A stretch of DNA of 64,000 nt from Thinopyrum elongatum (taxonomy: Eukaryota > Streptophyta > Magnoliopsida > Poales > Poaceae), in contig CM022303.1 of the NCBI GenBank assembly GCA_011799875.1, positions 190,761,700 through 190,825,699 of the forward strand, written 5' to 3'. The position numbers and the translations under genes are program-made. The notes beneath the pieces are model-generated. The model worked only from the letters and a program-made list of their open reading frames with translations. It did not search any database and had not been told where the DNA came from. Below, one piece after another: positions 25,184 to 35,099 of the stretch. How positions within the stretch are numbered: the first letter of the stretch is position 1; every line of letters begins with the position of its first letter.

Positions 25184-27656
25184 CCGGGCGACCCCGAAGA
25201 AAAGGGCGGCTGCACCTCTTCCTGAGGGCTCCGCGAGCTCCGGCGGGGCGATCCAGACGTCGATCCCATCCCCGCCCGAACCGCGAACAGGGGACGGGGC
25301 GGCCCCTGCCGAGGCGGACATCACCCCACTGGCCATGACCCTTCAGGTTGATCCCTTCACTCCTCCAGGCAACAACGCCGTGCCGGGGTCTATCGAGGAG
25401 CTCTCCGCCCGCCCCGTGGGCGCGCCCAAGGTCATGCTGAAGAAGGGCGGGAGCGCCTCGTTCCTCACCGAGAAGGAGAAGAAGAGGAAGTGGATCGACC
25501 CTGAGGAGTAAGTAACCTGCCTTGTCCTTGGGTTAAGCGTAGACTGCAGTTGCGCTTACAACATCCCTCTTCTTGGTGAACAGGTGCGGCGACGAGGCGA
25601 AGAAGAAGAAGACGAGCACCAAGCCAAAGGAGCCCCCTGCCCTGAGGGCGCCGTTGGCCCCTGGTCGCGACCGCGGCGGGCGCGGGAGCGCGTCACGCCA
25701 GCACAGTGCCATTCTTGGGCGCTCGCGCAGCACCGCACTAGGGCACACGGGCGTGCCACCAGCCCCTGGTGCTTCACCAGCACCGCTTGAGGAACCGACT
25801 GCTGAAGCCGCGGGGTCCCATGAGGCGACACTCCTTGTCGCGGCCATGATAACCCCAGCGCTGGTGGAGGGGGCGACCCCTGAGGACACAGCGATGCGGC
25901 CTAAGGAGGAGCCAGCCCTCGTGGGCCAGCAGGCCGCGGAGTCGTCCGCACTCACGGTGCCTGAGGGGAGGATGAAGCCTCCGGCACCCCAAGCTAGCCA
26001 CGTCGCCGCTTCTTTGGCCACAACGCTAGTCATCGCGCCAACGCCGCCCCCTCGCCAGGCCCTCGCGGTCGTGGACTGCGCCCCCCTGATCCGGCCCGGA
26101 GCCTTGGACGAGGCTTACACCGCTCTTGGCCGGATCTGGGCCGATCTTCAAGACGTCGATAGGTGCCTCGCGAGGGAGCGCATTGGGCCCGTCTCGGGGT
26201 GGCTCCAAGCCGACGCAGCCACCAGGACGGCCTGGAGTCGGGCGGAGGCCGCCACCGCGGAGGGCATGAAGGAGGCCGTTGAAGCAAAGGAGGCTCGCAA
26301 CGCGTCGCTGGCCAGCACGGCATCTGCCGAGAGGCATCGCGATGAGGCAGAGGCCAATTTGAAGGCCCTTCAGGAGGAACAGGACGTGCGCGCGCAGCAG
26401 CTCCACCAGCGGGAGGAAGACCTCAGGGCCCCGCGAGGCGAAGCTCGCCGATCTCGACTCCAAGCTGGCCCAGGTGACCGTTGATCAGGCCGCGGAGTGC
26501 GAGCGCCTGGCCAAGCTGTAGGAGGAGGTGGTCGAGGCCCAGACGTCCCACGCCCAGTGTGTCTTCGAGGCGACAGCTCGACTGGATGCCCGGGAGAAGA
26601 CCCTCGTTGCCGCTGAGAAGAAGGCGGCCGCGGAGCGCGACGCCTTCCCCTCCCACGAGCTCAAGTCTCGTCAGGCACTACAGTCCATCTACAGGGGAGG
26701 ATTCAAGGAGCCGCTGGCGGCTCCTGAGGGCGGTTTTGCAGGCCTCTCCTTCAAGCTTGCCGAAGCGCTTCAGGGCGCTGCCGCTGAGGTGGACTCCATC
26801 TTGGAGGAGGAGTGCTGCTCGCTCTTCACTGTAGCTACGACGCCCGTTTTCAGCCACCTCTACCTCCAGGATCCTGGCTTCAACTTCAATGCGGTGATCC
26901 ACACGCGACCACAGTGGCCGCTGTGAAGGACCACGTGGATGCACTGCTGAAGAAGTTCACCTGCATTCCTGACACCGCGCCTCCGGCGGTGGAGGTCATC
27001 GGCGGCGATGACGGCGGCAGCGATGTCGACGATGGGCTCCTCGTGACTGGGACAGGTGGCAGCGATGGTCATGGTGACGACGGCCCTTCCACCTAGATTT
27101 TATCCTGCGACATTCACCGTGCCTCGTGGAGGCGTAAGACTTTGTTTGAATTTGCAGAATATTTGGTGCCTGTAATAACTGTTAGGACTCTGCGATTTCC
27201 TTTTCGTGCTTGGTTTCCTTCTTGTTTGCTTTTGTGCTCTGCGTCGGCAGGGCCCAGCCCCGCGCATACCTCGACCGCCGTTGGGGCGTCCGGATCGCCA
27301 GGACGACACCAAGAGGCGAGGGGCTACGTGACTAGTGAGGCCCCTGAGTCGCGATGCTCAAGGGTCCCCCTTTACGTGCGAGCAGCCCTTATGAAGGAAA
27401 CATGGGCAGCGACAAGGTTAGTCCGGAGTCCTCCATACCTTTCCTTCGCCTGGGAGGGGCACGAGAAGACCAGGTGCAAAGTACCTGGTTAGGTGGCGTG
27501 TGCCCGAGCTTGGCTTGAGCATAGCCCCCGTGTCCAGCCCCCTCGCGCGTGCCTCCCAGGGGAATGCTGCACGATGGGACCGTGTGACGAGCCGAAAGGC
27601 TATCCTGAGGTTAGTGCGGCCACCAGGGCGCCCTGAGTTGTTTATCCACCAGTGCA

Positions 27657-27818
27657 GAGCATGGGGCTTCCACTTGGGCGTGGGCATAGTCGCTGTTCGA
27701 CCGTGTCGTCCGCCAGCGCGGAGCATGAGGCTTCCACTTGGGCGTGGGCATAGTCATTGCTGGACCGTGTCGTCCGCCAGCGCGGAGCATGGGGCTTCCA
27801 CTTGGCGTGGGATGGGAG
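27657..27818. repeat. 64-bp tandem repeat, about 2.5 units
   Basis: Units starting gagcatggggcttccacttg begin at 27657, 27721 and 27785. They lie between the antisense ORF and the pol remnants of the Tat-type element, a place where such elements commonly carry tandem repeats. Confidence 0.85.
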
Positions 27819-28054
27819 CTCTGTGTTAGAGTCTCTGGGCGTGTACAGCCCAATTTCGTTTGTACGCGTGAATGGCACGATAGAACTGGAGGAGGTGTAT
27901 CTGGGCACTCGTGAGCCAGCGCGGGACTCACGAGACCCTACCTCAAGGCGGGTTGCACCTGAATCTTCTGGCGTGGAGTGCGCTTACAAAACCTGTGTGG
28001 TGGGGCGACCTGTGCCGAATGAACCTCCAGAGGCCATCGCATGAGAAGGCCGAA

Positions 28055-28411
28055 CACCAAGGACCCCAGGAGGTGACGTGAACGGGACCGGCCCGCCAGA
28101 CAGAGCTCAGCCGCTTGGATTTATCGACGCTGCAGGGACGGACCCGAGCACAGACGCCGTGCTCAGTCTTCTCATGCAACAATCCCAGGGAAAAACATCC
28201 GGCGCACGGCTCCCGCGACGGCGCAGCACCGAACTGCGGTTGGACGAACCGGGCCGCGCGCCCTTACTCACCCACTCCCAATTAGCTCATGCGAGGACAA
28301 GGCACCAAGGACCCCGGGAGGTGACGTGCACGGGAGCTAGCCCGTGAGACAGAGCTCGGTCGCTTGGATTTATCAATGCTGCAGGGACGGACCCGAGCAT
28401 AGACGCCGTGC
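28055..28411. repeat. Direct repeat pair of about 107 bp
   Basis: caccaaggaccccaggaggt... (28055-28161) recurs at 28303-28411 with a 248-base period. Both copies contain cgcttggatttatc and gctgcagggacggacccgag. Non-coding part of the Tat-type element. Confidence 0.75.
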
Positions 28412-28689
28412 CAGCCCTTAATCATGAGGCGGTCGGGGGCGGGGTTGTGAGGGCGCGACAACATTCATGGTGGCGAAGCACCGGGCACACAGGTTGAGAT
28501 ACTTAGGAAATTCATAAAGGGCGAAGCCAGTTCTGATACATGCGCAAAACGATAGAGCTGTAGGGGTGGGCCATAACAGCTTGAGGATAATGGAGCCCGA
28601 GGGGTGCCATCAACTGAACAAACCAAAAAGTCACCTGGTACCGTTGTTGCAGAAACGTCGTGGTAGCTGAAGATACGTGCCGTGAAGAT

Positions 28690-29200
28690 AGCTCCTCATG
28701 AGTTGGGTGGCTTCGGAGGCCTGGGAGGCTCACGAGGCCCGGGGGGCTCGCAAGGATCCGGGACCTCCTGAGACGTGACCGCCAAGTGCCTAGCCTCGTG
28801 AGACGCCATAACACGCTGCGCCAGGCGCTGGTATGAGGCACCCACGTTCAGCAGGCCGAACGGCATGCAGACGTAGTTGCAGGGGTAGCCCCCACTTCGG
28901 CCGACATGGGACGGCCAGAAGAGATCCTGTGAAGTGGCCCTGTTGAGGTCCGGGATGTTGACGCAGACACGCAACTCGCCACCCGCGTCGGGGGCGGCAG
29001 CTGTGCGGGGTGGTGCGGGGCGACGCTCGCCACGCATGGCCTGCGCCTCCTGAAGCTCTTTGATCGCCTTGGTAAGGAATTCCCGCGTCCCTGGCACCTC
29101 GCGTCTTGCTTCTTGCTCGTGGGGGCGCGCATCAAGGCACGCCTCCAAGTGGTGCTCGAGCACCTCCCTCGTCGCACTGGTCAGGTCGGAAGCTCTCTAG
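28690..29200 (-). pseudogene. Reverse-transcriptase remnant of the Tat-type Gypsy element
   Basis: Two Gypsy reverse-transcriptase blocks are visible in the frame read from 29163: RVCVNIPDLNRA and CMPFGLLNVGASYQRL. In intact elements a catalytic segment lies between these and the YxDD box follows; both are absent, so the enzyme is dead. After the second block the frame runs into proline-rich sequence and ends near 28696. The open frame begins with a non-ATG codon, as expected for a polyprotein piece. Confidence 0.7.
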
Positions 29201-29247
29201 ATGGAAGCCCCCGAGCCTGTCCCAAGGGAAGCACCGGGCGCGCCTTC

Positions 29248-29771
29248 CTATGCGGGAGGAAGAGGCGTCCCGGCAGCAGGCGCGGTGCTTGAGGCGCAGA
29301 CAGAGGGCTTCTTGGGCTCCGGACGACCCTTGGGGAGGAGCTGCTTCTTCTTCGCAGGGATGGCCTCAGGAGGCAGGACGCCACCCTCATCATCAGAGTT
29401 TTCGGCCGCAGCGGCACGGTAGGCATGCTCGAGGGAGCAGACCGCATCCTTCTCATCGCAGGCAACCGTGATGATGCCGCTGCACCCTGGCATCTTAAGG
29501 ACGTTGTAGCCATGGTGAGTTGCTGCCATGAACTTGGCGAGGGCAGGGTACCCGAGGATGGTGTTGCACGGGAGCTCAATGTGGGCGATGTCGAAGTCGA
29601 TGAGCTCGGTGTGATAGTTGTCACGCTTGCCGAAGGTGACGGGAAGGCGCACCTGCCCTATGGGTGTGGTGGAGCCATCGGTCACTCCTAAGAAGGTCTT
29701 GGTGGGCAGGAGCTGGTCATAAGGCACTTGGAGCGTGTCGAACGTTTCCACGGAGAGGACATTGAGCTCGG
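29248..29771 (-). pseudogene. Retropepsin-like remnant of the Tat-type Gypsy element
   Basis: Reading down from 29771, the frame contains LPVTFGKRDNYHTELIDFD, then NTILGYPALAKFMA and YNVLKMPG, the C-terminal half of a Gypsy aspartic protease. The segment that should hold the catalytic Asp is gone, because the coding sequence joins directly to LTR sequence at about 29771. An acidic and then lysine/proline-rich linker follows toward the reverse-transcriptase remnant. Confidence 0.7.
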
Positions 29772-30025
29772 CCTTGGTCGTCATGGCTTGCGTCATCGCA
29801 GCCTTGTGAGGCTGGGTACCTGCATAGAAGTATCCGCCCTCGGGAGGCAGCTTAGGGAGGCTACTCCTCTGGAGGTCTTGGTGTCGTCCACCTCGCGAAG
29901 CTTGGGCCCTCATGAGGATCTTGCCTTGGAGTTGTTGTAGCTGGGCTGTACAGGGCCATCGATGGGTCCACACGCTGACGCGCAGGCAGGTAGATCTGGG
30001 TACCCCCAATCCCAGAATGCTGACA
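29772..30025 (-). repeat. Truncated 5' LTR of the Tat-type element
   Basis: This is the first 254 bases (minus reading) of the LTR, starting TGTCAGCATTCTGGG and matching 16560-16809. The rest of the LTR, the primer site and gag are deleted. The target duplication ACTCG follows at 30026. Confidence 0.8.
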
Positions 30026-30030
30026 ACTCG

Positions 30031-30844
30031 TGCATGATCCCATGTGGCAACTCCAACAGCATCCGTGCACGCAGGAGGCGATTGGTTTTTTTAGCTGATG
30101 CGTTGAGAAGGTATCATTCACAGATCGTTCAAGCTGTATCGTGTGTAAAGCAATTTCGTTTCGAAAACTTCCAAAGATTAATAATACATTAGTAGAACGC
30201 CCGTGCGTTGCCATGGGCCAACAAATGGATCTATCATGAGTCGCTCAACTTCAGCTTTATGTTATTACTTCGATATGGTGTCACCTCATTTGAAATCCAT
30301 CCCCGTGCAGCATATTTGTATTCTGGTATGCAAATGATCACATGCATCATCATCCCTTTAGCTAGCTATTATGACACAACTTCATGATGGAGCATCCAGT
30401 CCCTGTTCTCTACACCCCCCATTTCTCTCACATACTCATGCTCCTTGCCCTTCCTGTTGACACCACAACTTTCACCAAGTAGGGGATCCCAACAATGCAA
30501 AGTTATGTCATAGAAAACTAATTCAATACCGTATGTGCATATTTTGCTATCTCAACCATTTACAATCCCTCAAATGATTCTCCATATTTCTCCTACAGCA
30601 TAAGTTGCCAAACTTTATCCTGGTTTAGCAGCAGTACATGCTTGTTTCTTTGATACACACATAAAACAATTAAATTCTTCGTCGATGAGATTCTTTGTAT
30701 TTGAGATAGCTGACCCCACATGTCATGTGGTACATCTGGATCACTTGTTGGGCGTGTTTAGGACTGCTCTCACCGTACTTGTAGCCACTCCTATCTGCTC
30801 AAGAAAAAATAAAATAAAAATAAAAGGCAGACACTCTTCTCACC
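30031..30844. other. Low-copy-looking spacer, no gene seen
   Basis: This is the distal continuation of the sequence upstream of the HMA gene, displaced 14 kb by the Tat-type insertion. Near 30190 a stretch agaacgcccgtgcgttgcca resembles a repeat motif common in grasses. No reading frame of interest. Confidence 0.5.
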
Positions 30845-30847
30845 GCA

Positions 30848-31520
30848 CACTGGTACAGCGAGGTGCTATACAAACGGTTTTTAACCCCTTTCCGTGATGG
30901 CATTTGGAACCGTCGCCAAGTGAGTGACTGCGATAGGGGGGTCCTTCCCACACGACCCAGAAACCGTCGGGGATAGGGAGCCACCCAGACGCTGCATCCT
31001 TGCAACTCGTTTGTGCTCGCATTGCCATCACAGTCGGTATTCTATGGTGCTACGTTTACGATGCGCGGCCCATCACAAATGGTTCACGATTATAGAACGT
31101 GTATGATAAGCAGACAATCACACACATTCGCTTTTCCCAAACCGTATGCGATAACTAATTTAGAAGATTAGCTAATCGTTGTACGAGTGTCGGACAGGAT
31201 TACGAAATGTCGGACCGTCGTAACATCGTCGTACATGACAACTATCGCACACGCTATTCTGTGGTGCAACATTTATGATGTATACCACATCAGAAATAGT
31301 TCATGGTTGCGAATCGTGTACAATATGGCAACTATCACAAATGTTTAGTTTGCCCGCACCGTTTGTGATATTGTCTGACATCGCACACGCTTTGCAAACG
31401 GCAACTGTGTGCATGCTTGCATACGTTTCCTCTCTGTGAACCGTGTCGGATTATGGTGTATATCGCAAATGTTTGTGTTTTACCAACCGTGTGTGCCGTA
31501 ACGACCTGGAGAGCGTAATT
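30848..31520. repeat. Left subterminal repeat region of the CACTA element
   Basis: Many short direct and inverted copies of motifs such as aaccgtgtgtg, caccgtttgtgat, tcgcacacgc and catcacaaatg are spread over about 650 bases. CACTA ends bind their transposase through such arrays. Confidence 0.6.
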
Positions 31521-31705
31521 TCACCATAATTTAATTGCAGCTATTTCAAATTGTACCGGATTTGAATTTGAATGTATGCTATAGCTTTATTCATATCCAT
31601 CAGGTTCAAACAACCAATGCATTATTCGATTCATAGGTACATATGTTCAAGAATTACATAAGAACCAAATAAAGAATGATGAACCACAGTTGTACACTTG
31701 TACTA

Positions 31706-32229
31706 TTAAAGACGGTAAAGAAAGAGGCGAAATACATTCTGGTTGCTGAACAAGGTGAAGCGGAATGCCCATATTGTGCCCTCCTCCATGTAGAAGGCAC
31801 GCATGACTCTAGTCCAACCCCTTGTGATGGCCGACCGCCCATCATTCACGGTCTTCATGAAAACATCTAGATAATCATCGTGTTCTGGTAGAAATACTTT
31901 AAACTTTGCATGCCCACCAATCATGTAGTTTGAGAGGTAATCTTGAGTAAATTGCTTTGGGAACCACTGCAAAGGAAAAAGATTCAGACATTGTCATCTA
32001 ACACAACTCATTATGGGCAGTAAAAAGAAGGCTGCAGAGTTCGTACTTACCATCCTGCAGTTCGATGTTGTCTTGGATAAAGTGTAAACAAATAGTTTAA
32101 TTTCCATCTTTTGACCCATTTTACTAACAATCTTTATCAGCTTCCTCACTTGATGCTGGTTCATCGATATCTCATTGCCCCATACGCAGAAAGGGTCGAA
32201 GCGCGGATCTTTACCAATGACATATGTAC
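31706..32229 (-). pseudogene. B3 DNA-binding-domain exons
   Basis: There are two exons on the minus strand: 32229-32051, then 31966-31706 after an 84-base GT/AG intron (donor gtaagtacg, acceptor tttgcag). The upstream exon holds FDPFCVWGNEISMNQHQV. The last exon holds WFPKQFTQDYL and, at its end, a B3-domain core RSAITRGWTRVMRAFYMEEG followed by FRFTLFSNQNVFRLFLYRL and a stop. The upstream exon begins in phase 1, so at least one more exon is needed; I cannot identify it with confidence. The ORF at 33780-34463 is a candidate. B3 domains bind DNA in plant transcription factors, and B3-like ORFs are also found in transposons. Both exons are open but the gene is incomplete as seen. Confidence 0.6.
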
Positions 32230-32409
32230 CTAAAAGTACCAAGTTAATATTAGAAGCTAAATAGCAATTGCACAATGATGTAGTACAACACTCTTTTATA
32301 ATATCTTATAACATCCAATATACTCACATATTAGATGAATTAACATCTTATATTATGGGCCGGAAGGAGTTTATTGCATTTTTACAAATTATCGGCTGAT
32401 TAACTGCTG

Positions 32410-32690
32410 TTGTATCGATGGGTTAGAGTTAGTTTGAGATAGTTCGGGCTCAAATAGCCCTAAAGTATATCCAAACATGAGGGCTAGTTTGAGCTAGTTG
32501 CATCTAACCCACCCAAAAAAACTATCCCACCCAAGAGGTGCTAATTGGAGCTAGTTCTCCTAGTGCATTTATTGTCAATCTAACCCTGTCATCCAAACAC
32601 CTCTTTGGATGGAGTTAGTTCAGGGTTAGTCATGAGCTAGAAACTAACTCTAACCTCTAGCTAAGTTGAGTATCCAAACAGGGTTGTGTT
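32410..32690. mobile_element. Possible MITE remnant
   Basis: The segment gggttagagttagtttgag...gctagttc...ctaactctaacctctagct...ccaaacaggg contains self-complementary gttagagttag/ctaactctaac stretches. Its right edge, ccaaacaggg, resembles the inverted end of Tourist-like MITEs. The left end is not clear. Confidence 0.4.
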
Positions 32691-33341
32691 GTTGTTGTTG
32701 CTGCTGCTTCTCTTCTACGTATATCTAGACATCATCAGAACATTAAGGTAACACTCTTCCTTGTTGCTATGTAGCCTAGGATTGCATATTTAGACATTAA
32801 GTACAGTGCATGTTGCTATCTAGCCTCAGATATATTACATATGGCCCTAGTTAACCTAATGATAAATGGGTTACAGATATATTCAGTTAAAAGTCCGATT
32901 CACCGATTAGTCCCTTATCAGCCCCCGGCCTATATGGTACCAGCTACCGATATCCTGAATAGTGAGTATATATAAGCCATGGGATGAACCTAACCTCGAT
33001 GGAAAATAGCAGTCGTTCCCAAAATTGTCCTGTGTAGGTACATCAAGAGGCATGTTAAGCACAACAGGCTAAACATCAGCCAAATATATCCATGGCAGAC
33101 AAAATAATCTCCAAAAGATAGCTTCAGTGTGCAGGTTTAAGCACGCTAGTAAAGCAAAACAAGTGGAAAGGTGTGTTAACTGCAACAGGCCTAACATTTA
33201 ACTACAAGCAAACATAGTCATTCAAACTGGTATTGTGCCGGTCTAAGTACACTAGTTATTGTTAAATAAAAATGGAAAGGTGTGTTAACTACAAGATGCG
33301 GCAACCAAATGTAGTCATTCATAGTGGTATTGTTGAAACTG

Positions 33342-33701
33342 GTATTGATGAAATTTAACTGCACAGTTCATACTTGCACATATAGAACATCACGTTGTGA
33401 ATAACTGGAATAAACAAGGCATACTACGAACAACCAAAGATAGCATTTGAAACTGGACATATGCTAACTACAAACAACCGAACAATCCAAAAACTTTAAA
33501 AGAGGCATATGCTAGCTATAACAGGCTTAACAACAAGCAAATATATGCATTCCTATCGGTATGTTTAAAACTGGATTGATGAAATGAACTGCACAGTAAA
33601 TAGTTGCACATATAGAGCATCCATTGTGAACAACTGAAATAAACAAGGCATACTGCAAACAACCAAATATAGCAATTAAAACTGGACATATTCTCACTAC
33701 A
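33342..33701. repeat. Direct repeat pair of about 134 bp
   Basis: The sequence at 33342-33475 (gaaactggtattgatgaaat...aacaaggcatactacgaac) recurs at about 33568-33701 with substitutions, a period of about 226 bases. It is non-coding and lies between the B3 exons and the ORF at 33780. More distant related pieces (aaaggtgtgttaact) lie at 33160-33290. Confidence 0.65.
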
Positions 33702-33779
33702 CTACAAAAGGGACTCGACAAAAGAAATCATGGGTTCCCCCCCTGTGAAGAGGCACGGCAAAACAAATCATGGGTTTCC

Positions 33780-34463
33780 TCACTTGTCACAGATGGGCTC
33801 GTTCCCGTGGGAAGAGCACGGACCCTGGATGCGCTCCATGTTGTCGCAGATGGGCTCCTTCCCCTTGGAAGAGCACGGCTGTAGGGTGCCCTCCCTGATG
33901 TCACAGACGGGCTCTTTCCCCTTGGAAGAGAAGATGGGCTCTTTCCCCTTGGAAGAGCCGGAGAGGGTGCCCTCCTCGTGGTCGCCGTTGATGAGGTATG
34001 ACTTGGAAGCTGTGGATCCCAAGCCAGCGTCGCAGAACATGTCCTTCAGAAATGACAAAAGGGGCTCGATGGCGATGTATGATGGCAGATTCTTGACAGC
34101 GAGCCACAGGAGATCAGCGGCGGGGCCATGGATGAGATCGACGGCGGTTGAACCCGAGGGGTTGGGGGTGGGCCACTTAACCTGTGACATACCCCGCGTC
34201 AGGCCGTTGCTGTCGACAACCTCGATGTCGTAGCCGGTGTCCGCGACATACCCGCATACTCTAGCCCGCTGATTGAGTGCTTGCGGCCAGTAATGGTCGT
34301 CAGCTTCCTCGGCAACATCGGGCGAAGAGACTGCAATACACCTCTTTTGGGCCAGTCGCTCCTCGAGCTCCACGGGAAGCGTAGCCGGGCTTAGGCTGCA
34401 ATGCTCTGGAGTGGGGGATGGGGATGGGGATCTGTGGGAAAGGGGGCGTTTGGCAGGCGTCAT
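33780..34463 (-). CDS. Hypothetical CACTA-borne protein with C-terminal SSKGKEP repeats
   Basis: This is a 227-codon ORF from ATG at 34463 to the stop at 33780. The N-terminal third is Ser/Pro-rich (MTPAKRPLSHRSPSPSPTPE). The middle (about residues 60-140) is globular-looking, with RVCGYVADTGYDIEVVDSNG. The C-terminal part has about four repeats of 18-20 residues built on SSKGKEPICD (DNA repeats at about 33785-33965). I recognise no domain. It may be the first exon of the B3 gene further along the same strand, since its codons are read toward those exons, but no convincing donor was fixed. GT and accgtgtgttat-type repeats lie upstream of its start. Confidence 0.45.
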   Translation of the reverse strand: MTPAKRPLSHRSPSPSPTPEHCSLSPATLPVELEERLAQKRCIAVSSPDVAEEADDHYWPQALNQRARVCGYVADTGYDIEVVDSNGLTRGMSQVKWPTPNPSGSTAVDLIHGPAADLLWLAVKNLPSYIAIEPLLSFLKDMFCDAGLGSTASKSYLINGDHEEGTLSGSSKGKEPIFSSKGKEPVCDIREGTLQPCSSKGKEPICDNMERIQGPCSSHGNEPICDK

Positions 34464-34739
34464 CTAAGAAACTCAGGGTGGCCTGGGTATGTAGATCGGT
34501 GGGTAAGCTGCACGGGCAAACCGGCAGATGTTGACAATGGAGGCCTTGCGGCGGTGGCGACCTTGCTAGGGTTTCGAGCGAGGGAGGGGTGTGTGTGTGT
34601 GTGCGCGCACACACCCGAGGAGGTTTTGATGTGTGTGTGTGGAGGGGGGGCGGGGGTGTGTTTGAGGAAATGACGCGGCTACTGAAAATTTTACTACGCG
34701 GGAGTCAAACGTGGGAGTGAAATGCCGGGGCTATTGAAA

Positions 34740-35040
34740 ATTTGGATGATGGTGCATCACACATGGTCCAGAAATAACAACCGTGTGTTATGAAACAGAA
34801 AAACCCTCGAGGCGGGCAGATATTTTCGAGGGATGCAGGCGGGAGCGGGAACAAGAAACATCACACACGGTCGAAACATAATAACCGTGTGTTATCAAAC
34901 AGAAAAAAGCTGCAGGCGGGTAGATATTTTTGAGATGGGAAGCCTCATGGAGCCCAATGTACTATGCGGATGTGCGTGACAGGGGCACCGGCGTGGCACA
35001 CGGTTAGTGTGAGTGAACCGTGTCTGTTGCGTCATCCGAC
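34740..35040. repeat. Internal copies of the CACTA subterminal motif
   Basis: Two blocks of similar layout, catcacacatggtccagaaat...accgtgtgttatgaaacag and catcacacacggtcgaaac...accgtgtgttatcaaacag, are followed by ggcacacggttagtgtg. They lie upstream of the ORF that starts at 34463. Confidence 0.55.
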
Positions 35041-35099
35041 TTGTCTAATGTTCATAAATTTGGCAAAAAATGATGCGGGAGAGGGTCAGAACACGAACA

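Larger units (their letters stand above)
17124..26926 (+). pseudogene. Transposase_28-type antisense extra ORF, split by a nested element
   Basis: The ATG at 17124 opens a protein of the 'putative gypsy type transposon' family (Pfam Transposase_28), recognised by FLHSIFAGLVPPLSEF and, after a one-base frameshift near 17410, FAFYCEAFVGVRPSVALLRH. Stops interrupt it at 17617 (TAG), 17902 (TAA) and 18136 (TAG). It is then split at 18284 by the Sabrina/WHAM-like insertion. When the insert and one CCGGG are set aside, the same frame resumes at 25184 and runs to a GT/AG intron (25508-25583). The second exon encodes a basic lysine-rich segment and an Ala/Glu/Arg-rich likely coiled coil (about 26200-26600), with a frameshift near 26430 and a TAG at 26521, ending at 26926. 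The ORF is antisense to its carrier element and its role is unknown. Confidence 0.75.
15903..30025 (-). mobile_element. Tat-lineage Gypsy LTR retrotransposon, internally deleted
   Basis: The outer ends are TGTCGGATTC on the left and GCTGACA on the right, flanked by a perfect 5-bp target duplication ACTCG (15898-15902 and 30026-30030). Sequence next to each end is non-repetitive, as expected for one insertion. Minus orientation is shown by the protease and reverse-transcriptase remnants and by a TATA-like ACTATAAGTATAG inside the LTR. In that orientation the order is: truncated 5' LTR, protease part, RT part, tandem repeats, antisense Transposase_28 ORF, polypurine tract, 3' LTR. Gag, primer binding site, integrase and RNase H are missing. 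Without the nested 6.9-kb insert it is about 7.2 kb. An antisense ORF between pol and the 3' LTR is known for the Tat lineage (for example Grande of maize). Confidence 0.85.

Noticed and set aside
25573..26484. 303-codon Ala/Glu-rich frame as a host gene
   Set aside because: It is the second exon of the antisense Transposase_28-type ORF, continuous with the sequence left of the nested element.
27657..28411. Short regular repeats as a CRISPR array
   Set aside because: The 64-bp units are head-to-tail without spacers, there are fewer than three, and the genome is a plant.
33695..33720. CACTACAAAAGGGAC as a CACTA terminal repeat
   Set aside because: No subterminal repeats follow on its inner side and no matching inverted end or 3-bp duplication was found; the GCA-flanked ends at 30848 and 45214 fit better.
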